Shown piece by piece: positions 15,187-23,587 of a DNA stretch of 23,587 nt. Position numbers and translations under genes: made by a program. The stretch's first letter is position 1. Each line of letters begins with the position of its first letter. Origin of the DNA: a virus; the IMG/VR virus record IMGVR_UViG_3300031951_013541, positions 1 to 23,587 of that record; one strand, 5' to 3'. The notes beneath the pieces were generated by a model, which searched no databases, was not told the DNA's origin, and saw nothing but the letters and a program-made list of their open reading frames with translations.

Positions 15187-17013
15187 ATGACCATAAACAC
15201 ACCAAATAATAATTTTGATATCCCTAAAGGAGGGTATGTAGCGTTTGATGCTTTATCTTTAAGAGAACTCATTATAAATCGCTTAAATGAACAAAAAGTT
15301 TTTACCGACCAAAACTATTTGGGTTCAAATTTAGCATCTATCATTGACATCATATCTTATTCATATCACACTTTAATTTATTATCTCAATAAGACTTCAA
15401 CAGAATCTATGTTTTCAGAAGCGCAGCTTTATGAAAATATTAATCGTATTGTTAAATTAATTGATTATTCACCAATCGGTTTTCAAACATCCACACTGTC
15501 ATTTAATTGCTCAGCACAAAATTTAATACAAGGACTATATACTATACCTAGGTATTCGTATGCTTTAACCAATGACATCCCATTTTCATTTAATGAAGAC
15601 ATTACTTTTAATAAAACTACAACACAAGCAGAATCTTTAGATGAATTAGCACAACAAAAAATACTTTTCCAGGGGTATTATCAGGAATACCCCCTTTATA
15701 CTGCAGCGGGTGATGATAATGAAATTGTTATTTTAGACACCGCAAACGAGCAAGTAGACCATTTTAATATTGACGTGTATGTCAAACCTAAGCTTACAGG
15801 TAAATGGGAACAATTTACCAAGACAACTAATCTCTTTTTAGAGACAGGTACAGCCAAAAAATGTGAAATTAGATTAAATCCGAATAAAAGATATGAAATC
15901 AAATTCGGAAATGGTATCAATGGTTATAAATTAGAAGAAGGTGACTTAGTTGCTTTGTATTATTTGAGGTCTTATGGTGCATCGGGTGTCGTTGGTGCAG
16001 GAGCATTCAATACAAACACCAGGCTTATTAGATATGACACTATTCAATACAATCAAATTTTAAATGATTTGTTCAGTGACAATTTAAGATTTTTAACAAA
16101 TGCAGAGTCTTCGGCTTTATTTTTTACTAATAGTGTAAATTCGACACCTATACAAGAAGCAGAAACAGTAGAACAGATAAGAAATTCAGCACCTTCGTCA
16201 TATAAAAGTCAATATAGATTGGTTACAACCAATGATTTTGAGACTTATGTAAAATCTAATTTTTCAAATCTCATATCTGATGTTAAATGTGTGAATAATT
16301 GGTCTTATGTTTCGGATTATTTGGGTTATTTTTATAATATGGGGTTAAAAGATCCATCTAAAACCGAAAGAGCTCTTTTTAACCAAATCAATTACGCGGA
16401 TGCGTGTAACTTTAACAATGTTTATTTGTTTGTAGTTCCAAGATCTGCTACACAAAATTTAGATTACTTGACAGCATCACAAAAAGAATTGATATCTTCT
16501 TCATTACAGGCCGTCAAAATAGCAACTATTGAACCTGTTTTCATTGATCCTGTTTATAAAGCAGTAAGTTTAGGCATAACATCTTCATTAGAAACTTTAA
16601 ATCCTGTTAACGATGAAGAATTATGCAGATTGCAAGTTATAAAAAGAATTTCTTCAAGAAGAAATGATGAATCAATTAAAAAAGATATCGTCAATATCAT
16701 TTCAAATTACTTTAATCGTTCAAGAACCGCATTTGGTGCAGTCTTAGATGTAAGATTATTAACTCAACAAATTTTAGGGGTTGATGGAGTAGAAACCATA
16801 TTCACAGTTCGCACAGATGACTCAACCATTAGAACAGAAGGTTTATCATTATTTACATGGAACCCGATATATCCAGACAACGATAAAAAAGTTTCTATTA
16901 ATAATGTACCTTTAAGATTTTTTGAATATCCTTTTTTCAACAATCTATCAACTTTACCTTCAAAAATTGTAGTTTCACCTGTAAATAATATTTTTGAAAA
17001 CCCTGAATACTAA
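15187..17013 (+). CDS. 6: Baseplate wedge subunit, gp6-like (baseplate J family)
   Basis: This is the core wedge protein whose dimers form the inner baseplate ring and trigger sheath contraction. It has 608 aa against about 660 in T4. Supporting segments are the N-terminal helical region SNLASIIDIISYSYHTLIYY, typical of gp6/J proteins; a central beta domain; the signature around residues 325-355, EQIRNSAPSSYKSQYRLVTT followed by NDFETYVKSNF; and a C-terminal region with alternating strands and helices (SLGITSSLETLNPV, FGAVLDVRLLTQQILGVDGV). It is flanked immediately by gp25-like and wedge-position genes, with 3-nt and 2-nt spacers, forming one wedge operon. Confidence 0.93.
   Translation: MTINTPNNNFDIPKGGYVAFDALSLRELIINRLNEQKVFTDQNYLGSNLASIIDIISYSYHTLIYYLNKTSTESMFSEAQLYENINRIVKLIDYSPIGFQTSTLSFNCSAQNLIQGLYTIPRYSYALTNDIPFSFNEDITFNKTTTQAESLDELAQQKILFQGYYQEYPLYTAAGDDNEIVILDTANEQVDHFNIDVYVKPKLTGKWEQFTKTTNLFLETGTAKKCEIRLNPNKRYEIKFGNGINGYKLEEGDLVALYYLRSYGASGVVGAGAFNTNTRLIRYDTIQYNQILNDLFSDNLRFLTNAESSALFFTNSVNSTPIQEAETVEQIRNSAPSSYKSQYRLVTTNDFETYVKSNFSNLISDVKCVNNWSYVSDYLGYFYNMGLKDPSKTERALFNQINYADACNFNNVYLFVVPRSATQNLDYLTASQKELISSSLQAVKIATIEPVFIDPVYKAVSLGITSSLETLNPVNDEELCRLQVIKRISSRRNDESIKKDIVNIISNYFNRSRTAFGAVLDVRLLTQQILGVDGVETIFTVRTDDSTIRTEGLSLFTWNPIYPDNDKKVSINNVPLRFFEYPFFNNLSTLPSKIVVSPVNNIFENPEY
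15672..15693. repeat. Perfect 8-bp GC-rich inverted repeat inside the gp6-like gene
   Basis: GGGGTATT (15672-15679) and AATACCCC (15686-15693) flank ATCAGG. The arms are unusually G/C-rich for this DNA. It encodes QGYYQEYPL, so the symmetry may partly follow from the protein. No U-run follows. Confidence 0.6.
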
Positions 17014-17015
17014 AA

Positions 17016-20000
17016 ATGTTGCAAGTTAATTTCACAGTAACTCCCACAGCAGGTAATGTTCATTCAACAGAATTTACATTTACAGACACTACATCAGGAG
17101 CATCTGTTTATCGTTATGTTTGGGGTATAGATAATAATAATTTAATTTATGAAACACCTAATTTAAAACACACTTTTAAATATCCAGGTCTTTATAATAT
17201 AACTTTATCAGCAACGGATTTTGACGGTAATCAAAATGAAATTACAAAACAGGTTTTAGTAGATTTAGCTCATAGAGATTATTTAAAATTTACACAAATA
17301 CCTGAAGAATATGCAAACCCAGGGAAGAAAACAAAAATACCATTTAAATTTGAAGTACTTTCTTCTAATCCAGACAAACCACTTTTAGTAGATTTATTTG
17401 CAGCAAATTCCCTTTCGATACCTTATCAATATGTTCCGGAAAAATGGAATTTTTTAAATCCTACTTGGAAGTTTTTAGACAAAAATGATAACGTTGTTAC
17501 TACATTATCTGTAGACCCCATTAAAATTTACGAAAATAATAAAGTAGTTGCTGTATCTGGTACCGGTGAATTTTATTATGTTGATTCTTTAAGCACAGGA
17601 AATCCTACTACCAATTGTCCACTTTTAATAACAGCAACATTACAAACTTCAGGATTTTCTTATCCTTTAGATTCTTCAGTATACCCATATATTTCACACT
17701 CCAATAACGAATCGGTAAGAAGTGCAGTAGTATGGCAAGTAAATGATGTCTTCCCTACAAGGTTAAAAATAACAGGAAATTATTTAGACCCCATTAATGA
17801 AATACAATGGAAAAATATTAAAATGCCGATGTTAATAACAGTGCATTCTAATCGCTCTGATTTAATTCCCGGCAGTGAAGATGATTTAAGTGAAGTTATT
17901 TTTTCTTATCCAAAGACAAATGAATTAGGGAATATATCAGAAATTTTTGCGTCTAAAGAAATTCAACTTATAAACATATTAGATCTTTTATCATTAGATC
18001 CTATCGGTGGGTATATTTTATTAGAAAACGGCGGAAGAATCCCTTTAGAAATTTCTGATAGTTATAATGTTATTGTTACAAATACATTGGCTGGAGGAGA
18101 CCAATATAGACTAGATGATGACCCAATTTATTTCCAATCATTAGATTCTCAAGGATTCAAAATTGGTGGATATATTTTTACTACAGTCACTACTCTTTCT
18201 ACTATTAAAAATGCATCGATTACTTTAAGAACGTTTGGTGTCAATATTCAACCACCCACTAATGATTTTGTTTACCCTGAAGGATTTTCACCTAATCCTT
18301 GCGTATGGATATCAAATCCCGCTCAAAGCACTCTTAATAAAATAACATTAGTTCCAAACAACGGAAATTGTGGAACTATTGATTATTTTAAAAATAAAAA
18401 ATTATTAGTAGAAGGTGTAATAAAAGAAGTTAAAGTACCACAATTAGAATCAGTTCCTAATTTCAATTACCCTCTTTCCGGGTTTTCTGGTGTAGGAACT
18501 ATGGCAATAGACCCTAGAAATTATGATGTTATTGCAGCAGATGTCGAATTAGATAGAATTTATAAAATATCCAATTCCGGAGAAATATTAAAAACATTTA
18601 GTCTTTCGAGTTTAAATGATTATGACAGCCAAAAAAAGATGTTTGATTTTTGGTCGTGGAAAACTCCTTCACAATCTTTGTCTTCTAGCAATTTTACTTT
18701 TTATAGTCCTGCATTTAGAAGCGCTGACCTTAGAAATTATATTGTAACCTTAGACGGATTAATTTGGCCTGTAGGTCGTATTAAAATTAGAGATAATCAA
18801 ACAATAAGAATCTACACCCCTTCTGGTGCTAATCATTTTCTCAAACCCAGAGACGCAAATCTTTACCCACCAGAAAATTTAGATTTCAGTGTCATTCAAA
18901 TATTCAATCCATTATTACCTACTGAATATATAAATTCTTTATCTTATTGGGATTATGTCACTACAACCAGTACAACATCATTCGCTCTCACAGGTTCAGT
19001 TTTAAATGATCCAAATAGATATATAGTAAGCGTTGACGGGTTTTATGAACCCCCGACAAATTACACTATTGACTCTGATAACAATTTATTAAATTTTAAT
19101 ACTCCAGTAAATGCAGATTCTGTAGTCGATATTCATTATTTTGAAAAATCATCGACTCCTGCTTTTTGGGAATTTAATTTAACCGCAAATACCAACTTTT
19201 TACCCTTAACCGGTAATTCATATTATGTACCTGACCCTCATTCTGGGTTCATTGTTAGTGTTGATAAAAAATTAATAAAAACGACAGATTTTAAATTGAA
19301 TGTAGAGGAATCAAAATTAATGTTCAATTATGGTTTGTCTGCAGGATCAAATGTTTATGTGACACAAATAACTGTAGACGAATCTGTTTATGTGCCTGCT
19401 GCTTATACTCCATCATGTATAAGTCTTGATAAAAATTATAACATATGGGTAACTCTTTATGATACTGTTTCAGTATTAAAATTAGACCCGGATTTTAATT
19501 TACTCTTCAGTACTGCTCCTAATAATATACATTGGGATCCTAGAAGCCATACTAAAAACCCAGATAATATAGATTATCAATCTAACGTATTTGGCATAGG
19601 TAAAAGATATAATCCTTTAGATACTTTAGAGGACGACACCTACTCAGAAGACTTTTTCTTAAAACCTTCATTTTGCGAAACAGATAAAAATAATAATTGC
19701 TGGGTTACTTACTCCAATCCGTTATGTAGTCTTTTAGTAAAATACAACCCTCAAGGAATACCATTAGCTGAAATACCAACAGGACATCTTAGTACGCCAA
19801 CCAGTATATCAGTTAATGCTGCAAATAATATTTGGGTCACTAATACTCACAACTCTTCTTATTTTAGTACACCTCTTTCTGGTAGTATAGATTTGTATGA
19901 CACACAAACATATACTAAAACAAAATCTGTTACAGGCATATCAAGACCATATCATCTATCAATTGATAGATCTAATAATCTTTGGTTCTGTCATGGATTA

Positions 20001-21209
20001 AGAAGAATTGGATATTATAACACAACCACAAATCAACTTTCTTCATGGATTTTAGACCTCAGTGGAGGATTTACTGTGTTTGAAATGCCATCAGGTTCTT
20101 TGGTGGAATTTGATGAAGTAGATAATGAAGAAAATAATGAATTGGGTGGTTTGGCCGTTGATGTTTATGATAGAGTTTGGATTTTAGACAGTACCCAAAA
20201 CACGGTTTGGGTTATTAGTGCTTCTCCTCATTTTGGTGATTCTGAAATTAGATATTTTAAAGCAAGACCACAAAGCTTAATTGGTTATTATAATGACATA
20301 AACAACAATTCAATATACACTAAAAGTGAAAATTATTTTTATGAATCTATTAAAGCGACCGGAGATTGGACAGGAAATCGATGGTACCAAAAATACGTAA
20401 CTTATTCAACACTGTCTTCTGTATTATTATCAGGAGTTTCAAATACATTTTCTGTATTTGAATTTGAAGATAAAAATCAAATTAAAAGAATTAATGAATC
20501 TTTTAATAATGCTCAATATTTTAAAAATTTAGCTCTTCCTGAGGTTTTAAAAAACAATTCTACTTTATTTGATCAGATTTTTGCGGGGACTGTGGGTACA
20601 GGATATTTGAGTGGTAGTGAAGATTTAGGTCAAACCATTTATGAAAAAATTGCTAATTTTACTTCAAACCATTCAGATGTAGATACTTGTAACATTGAAC
20701 AATTATTATCTTTGGCTGAAGAAGTGGACCAACCGGTAGAAGACTTTGGAGGTACTTTCCCAACAGAGATCAAAAGGCTAATTGATATATTTTCTATACC
20801 TAGAGCTAAATTATGGGGAGTAAAAGAACAAAAACCTTTATTTCCTCAAAGTATGGGGATGGAATACAAACCAACAGATATTATTCAAGCAGGTGAAAAA
20901 ATAATAGTTAAAAGCAAATTTGATAACAGTATTAAAATAGTAGATGTACCAATACAAAATAATCAAACAACTTACCCGTTATCTACATTTTTAGGTTATG
21001 GGTTGAAACAACCATTATTTTCGAATTATCTTTTTTATAGATACGACCCTGTTTATTCCGACAAATATGTCGAAAATATTATTGATTGGGATGCAGAATT
21101 TACTACTTTATCACCCAATGCATCTAGTTTTGAATCCTGGTATGGCAACAATGGATCTATAGAAACTGCATTTAGATATTTGTTGACTAAGAATTTATTT
21201 GTTAAATAA
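17016..21209 (+). CDS. Very large mosaic baseplate/tail protein at the gp7 position (1397 aa)
   Basis: The gene begins 2 nt after gp6-like. In T4 this place is held by gp7 (1032 aa), the wedge scaffold, and I infer an analogous role. Residues 1-88 form a PKD-like Ig domain (YVWGIDNNN, HTFKYPGLYNITLSATD). About 490-530 is one propeller-like blade (GVGTMAIDPRNYDVIAAD). About 559-785 are three fibre-type modules with 'IVSVDG' strands. About 800-1070 gives five more blades of the NHL/Vgb type: NYNIWVTLYD, NNCWVTYSN, NNIWVTNTH, NNLWFCHG, DRVWILD. The end contains GDWTGNRWYQKYV (about 1115) and PTEIKRLIDIFSIPRAKLWG (about 1250), a segment I associate with phage wedge proteins. There is no signal peptide or membrane segment. 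Confidence 0.82.
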   Translation: MLQVNFTVTPTAGNVHSTEFTFTDTTSGASVYRYVWGIDNNNLIYETPNLKHTFKYPGLYNITLSATDFDGNQNEITKQVLVDLAHRDYLKFTQIPEEYANPGKKTKIPFKFEVLSSNPDKPLLVDLFAANSLSIPYQYVPEKWNFLNPTWKFLDKNDNVVTTLSVDPIKIYENNKVVAVSGTGEFYYVDSLSTGNPTTNCPLLITATLQTSGFSYPLDSSVYPYISHSNNESVRSAVVWQVNDVFPTRLKITGNYLDPINEIQWKNIKMPMLITVHSNRSDLIPGSEDDLSEVIFSYPKTNELGNISEIFASKEIQLINILDLLSLDPIGGYILLENGGRIPLEISDSYNVIVTNTLAGGDQYRLDDDPIYFQSLDSQGFKIGGYIFTTVTTLSTIKNASITLRTFGVNIQPPTNDFVYPEGFSPNPCVWISNPAQSTLNKITLVPNNGNCGTIDYFKNKKLLVEGVIKEVKVPQLESVPNFNYPLSGFSGVGTMAIDPRNYDVIAADVELDRIYKISNSGEILKTFSLSSLNDYDSQKKMFDFWSWKTPSQSLSSSNFTFYSPAFRSADLRNYIVTLDGLIWPVGRIKIRDNQTIRIYTPSGANHFLKPRDANLYPPENLDFSVIQIFNPLLPTEYINSLSYWDYVTTTSTTSFALTGSVLNDPNRYIVSVDGFYEPPTNYTIDSDNNLLNFNTPVNADSVVDIHYFEKSSTPAFWEFNLTANTNFLPLTGNSYYVPDPHSGFIVSVDKKLIKTTDFKLNVEESKLMFNYGLSAGSNVYVTQITVDESVYVPAAYTPSCISLDKNYNIWVTLYDTVSVLKLDPDFNLLFSTAPNNIHWDPRSHTKNPDNIDYQSNVFGIGKRYNPLDTLEDDTYSEDFFLKPSFCETDKNNNCWVTYSNPLCSLLVKYNPQGIPLAEIPTGHLSTPTSISVNAANNIWVTNTHNSSYFSTPLSGSIDLYDTQTYTKTKSVTGISRPYHLSIDRSNNLWFCHGLRRIGYYNTTTNQLSSWILDLSGGFTVFEMPSGSLVEFDEVDNEENNELGGLAVDVYDRVWILDSTQNTVWVISASPHFGDSEIRYFKARPQSLIGYYNDINNNSIYTKSENYFYESIKATGDWTGNRWYQKYVTYSTLSSVLLSGVSNTFSVFEFEDKNQIKRINESFNNAQYFKNLALPEVLKNNSTLFDQIFAGTVGTGYLSGSEDLGQTIYEKIANFTSNHSDVDTCNIEQLLSLAEEVDQPVEDFGGTFPTEIKRLIDIFSIPRAKLWGVKEQKPLFPQSMGMEYKPTDIIQAGEKIIVKSKFDNSIKIVDVPIQNNQTTYPLSTFLGYGLKQPLFSNYLFYRYDPVYSDKYVENIIDWDAEFTTLSPNASSFESWYGNNGSIETAFRYLLTKNLFVK

Positions 21210-21215
21210 TTTGTA

Positions 21216-23587
21216 GTGAGTAATACTAATCAACAAATCTTACAAAGATACGCTCAACCGATATTTGTATCATCATCTAAAAATGATACAAATAAGCCTT
21301 TTACTTTCAAAGAATGGTATGATTCTCATAGAGGAATAACACCAGACCAAGAATTTAAACAATACAATGAGTATTTAGTTAATTGGTATAAAAATAAATC
21401 ACAAACTGTATCTGATAGTAGATTACAATTAAAATTAAATTATCTATCTCTTTTAAAACAATTACAATTATTTTTTAATAAAGAAGAGTCAGAAAATTGG
21501 TATAATAAAGTCAATGTAGAAAATGAAAAAGAATTATTGTTGGCTATACCTTATTTTGCTAAAAAATTAAAAGATATTTCTCTTTATTATTTGCAATTAA
21601 GAAAAGCCATTAAAGAAACTAAATTAAAATATAATCAGGTAGGAACTAGTAATAGTTTAATACAACAAATACAGGAAATAATAGCTAAAAATTACGCACA
21701 AAAAAATAACAATTCTATAAATTTACCTGCCAGAATTTGGAACACGCTTCCTCAATTAAGTTCATTAAATACCAACTTAGCTATTCAATTAGAGGAATTA
21801 TACGATTTTCATTCATACTTCGACCAAACACCAACCTTACCAGCTTCTGCTTATTTTGATACCAATTCTGAAGATCTTAAAAACTTTTTACATACTAAAA
21901 ATTTATCTTTAACATCGGCTGAATGGATTTATAAATTAGGTACCTTTTCTTTATCAGGAGATGAATATGAAGGAGATGACATATCTGATTTTATTAAAGC
22001 ATTAAGTGAAAAGTACATGGGTGAAGATAAATTTATTTTTTCTGAAACCCCAACACAAAGTGCAGCTACAGATTTTTTTAGTCTTTTTATTCAAGAAGGA
22101 AATAATTCTTTTTTCTGGCCTGGTACCGTTTATGAATCAAAAGCACTTTTATTACCAAGATATAATAAAGTTCTGTTATCTGAATTGGGTTTAGAAACTT
22201 TAGGAACTGCAGGATCAAGTATTGAATTAGCAGACACTATCTTTGTTAAAACTGATAACGGAGTGGAAGCAGCTTGGTTAAGAAATTATTTTTCAGATTA
22301 CAAAAAAGAAACCATGAAGGCCATAATCGATCCTTCAACAAAAACTTCTTTTAGATTTCCGTTTCCTGGATATGGATTGTCTGGAGAGGACATAGAATGG
22401 ACTGGTTTTTCTCTTGAATCTGATAAACGTTATCAATACCTAGACGACGCATCAAAACAAAATATAGAAAATGTATATTGGTCAAGTTCTACCGCACTGT
22501 CATCCATTAAATCTTTGCCGATAAATGAAACCACTTTAGTTAAAAATAACGCTAAAGCCCATAAAAATTATAATCACGCAGATCAAATTAAAGTTTGGGA
22601 TTATGCTCCGAATTATAATGATAGTAGTGTACCAGATGTAATATCAGAAGCTTGGTTATATCGTTTCGATAAAACAGACATATCAGTAAATGCAGGTTCT
22701 GATAATGTTATTTTCTGGCCTTATGAACAAATAGACACTTCAAAAGAATTTCCAAATTATTATCCGAAAGCTTTATCTGATGTTTGTACTTCAATGGCAG
22801 TATCTTCTATAGATTTTGTTTTTGCTACAGCAGGTGAATCATTATCATCATCGGATGTTATTTTTAAAATTAAAAATTATAAATTTGGCACAGAAGATGC
22901 AACTGAATGTTGTTGGTTGTCTGGTTCTAAAATAGAAGTACCAGAAGAAAAAATAAGATTTATTGAACAGGAAACATTACAATTAGTTTTAAGTTCGGGA
23001 GAATTTACTCAATTTATTTGGAGTGGTAATGATTTAACCGATGCGGATACTGTTTTTAAAAGTATAGCACATCAACCAGATTGTGCATTTAAAACTACTC
23101 AATATGTTTCTTATTTAGATCATCCTAAATGTACTTGTTCACAGGTTAATTATAGTCCTTTCGGTCATCCTGGAAATGTTTATGAAGAAAATAAATCATT
23201 AGCTGACTTTATTATAGAAGACAACTTTGCACCTGAAAGTTTAGATTTAAGTATTTGGAAAGATGACTATAATACAACTACGACAAGTAGTTCTTCTTTT
23301 GGTTGGTATAAAACATCTTCTGATATTGGTTGGGGTAGTGGTTCTTGGTATTCTGGTGATAGTGAAACTGGAAATAAATTTTATTTAAGAAAAGGTAAAA
23401 AATACATTTATCATAGAGCTAATGTTACAGACTTAGATCCAGAAACTAATAGTCTACCCCGTTACATAGTAAGACACAAATATAATAATAAAAATAAACC
23501 AACATGGGTTCATGCTAAGAAAGATTCTGAGGGTATTTGGGTCAGTACCGATAAACCATCACCCATGATATTAAATCCCGGAGATCT
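21216..23587 (+). CDS. Very large structural protein with GTG start, continuing past the window end (at least 790 aa)
   Basis: The frame opens with GTG at 21216, three codons after the in-frame TAA that ends the preceding gene. It has no stop up to the last base, so the 3' end lies outside. The nearest in-frame ATG is hundreds of codons downstream, which supports the GTG. The first 200 residues are helical and Lys/Gln-rich (SLLKQLQLFFNKEESENWYN, KKLKDISLYYLQLRKAIKET). Later come FRFPFPGYGLSGEDIEWTG (about 380), ECCWLSG (about 564), HPKCTCSQVNYSPFGHPGN (about 637) and a Gly/Ser/Tyr beta region after 700 (GWGSGSWYSGD). Position after the gp25-gp6-gp7-like genes indicates a baseplate wedge or peripheral tail protein. 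I cannot assign a family. No SD precedes the start. Confidence 0.85.
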   Translation, partial: MSNTNQQILQRYAQPIFVSSSKNDTNKPFTFKEWYDSHRGITPDQEFKQYNEYLVNWYKNKSQTVSDSRLQLKLNYLSLLKQLQLFFNKEESENWYNKVNVENEKELLLAIPYFAKKLKDISLYYLQLRKAIKETKLKYNQVGTSNSLIQQIQEIIAKNYAQKNNNSINLPARIWNTLPQLSSLNTNLAIQLEELYDFHSYFDQTPTLPASAYFDTNSEDLKNFLHTKNLSLTSAEWIYKLGTFSLSGDEYEGDDISDFIKALSEKYMGEDKFIFSETPTQSAATDFFSLFIQEGNNSFFWPGTVYESKALLLPRYNKVLLSELGLETLGTAGSSIELADTIFVKTDNGVEAAWLRNYFSDYKKETMKAIIDPSTKTSFRFPFPGYGLSGEDIEWTGFSLESDKRYQYLDDASKQNIENVYWSSSTALSSIKSLPINETTLVKNNAKAHKNYNHADQIKVWDYAPNYNDSSVPDVISEAWLYRFDKTDISVNAGSDNVIFWPYEQIDTSKEFPNYYPKALSDVCTSMAVSSIDFVFATAGESLSSSDVIFKIKNYKFGTEDATECCWLSGSKIEVPEEKIRFIEQETLQLVLSSGEFTQFIWSGNDLTDADTVFKSIAHQPDCAFKTTQYVSYLDHPKCTCSQVNYSPFGHPGNVYEENKSLADFIIEDNFAPESLDLSIWKDDYNTTTTSSSSFGWYKTSSDIGWGSGSWYSGDSETGNKFYLRKGKKYIYHRANVTDLDPETNSLPRYIVRHKYNNKNKPTWVHAKKDSEGIWVSTDKPSPMILNPGD
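21262..21294. repeat. Perfect 12-bp inverted repeat just inside the last gene
   Basis: TATTTGTATCAT (21262-21273) and ATGATACAAATA (21283-21294) flank the 9-nt loop CATCTAAAA. It begins 46 nt after the GTG start. It is followed by AGCCTTTTAC, not a full U-tract. It could be an mRNA hairpin controlling processing, attenuation or translation, or a chance palindrome. Confidence 0.75.

Noticed and set aside
22006-22194. Plus-strand 62-codon frame near the window end
   Set aside because: It lies in another frame inside the long open GTG-start gene, which has coherent protein-like sequence across this region.

Overview
This window is part of the genome of a virulent, contractile-tailed phage of the T4-like type. 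It is AT-rich (GC judged by eye at about one third) and densely packed. The diagnostic genes are a T4 gp25-like baseplate wedge protein followed directly by a gp6-like (baseplate J) protein, a gp44-like sliding-clamp loader subunit, a dUTPase, a class I ribonucleotide reductase (nrdA, nrdB), a probable gp16-like small terminase and a set of long tail fibre genes. The host cannot be named. Most start codons have no Shine-Dalgarno sequence and sit in A/T-rich contexts such as TAAATTATG, which would suit a Bacteroidetes-type host or another host with weak SD use. This is inference only.

Layout. Positions 1-1668 (+) hold the 3' part of a probable baseplate hub gene and a small Cys-ended gene. Positions 1665-3191 (-) hold a coupled nucleotide/replication operon: a 56-aa protein, dut, then the clamp loader. 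Positions 3250-4376 (+) hold a probable small terminase and a small fibre/tip-like protein. Positions 4373-14630 (-) hold a long block read in the order unknown 183-aa gene, nrdB, nrdA, 989-aa collagen-like fibre, 132-aa protein, 1120-aa beta-helix fibre, 73-aa protein. Positions 14683-23587 (+) hold the baseplate wedge cluster: gp25-like, gp6-like, a 1397-aa mosaic protein at the gp7 position, and a very large GTG-start gene that runs off the window.

Functionally, dut and nrdAB supply dNTPs, the clamp loader serves the replisome, and the remaining genes build the tail baseplate, the fibres and (probably) the packaging motor. Intergenic space is minimal. The two convergent junctions overlap at their stop codons, leaving no room for terminators, and the only gaps able to hold promoters are about 3192-3249, 14019-14078 and 14631-14682. 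No stretch over 300 bases lacks a gene. I saw no tRNA, CRISPR, insertion sequence or integrase.

The most unusual content is the 1397-aa wedge-position protein (PKD-like domain, split beta-propeller, embedded fibre modules), a three-copy motif in the N-terminus of the 989-aa fibre, a ribonucleotide reductase with no ATP-cone in either subunit placed just upstream of fibre genes, and a perfect 12-bp inverted repeat just inside the last gene.
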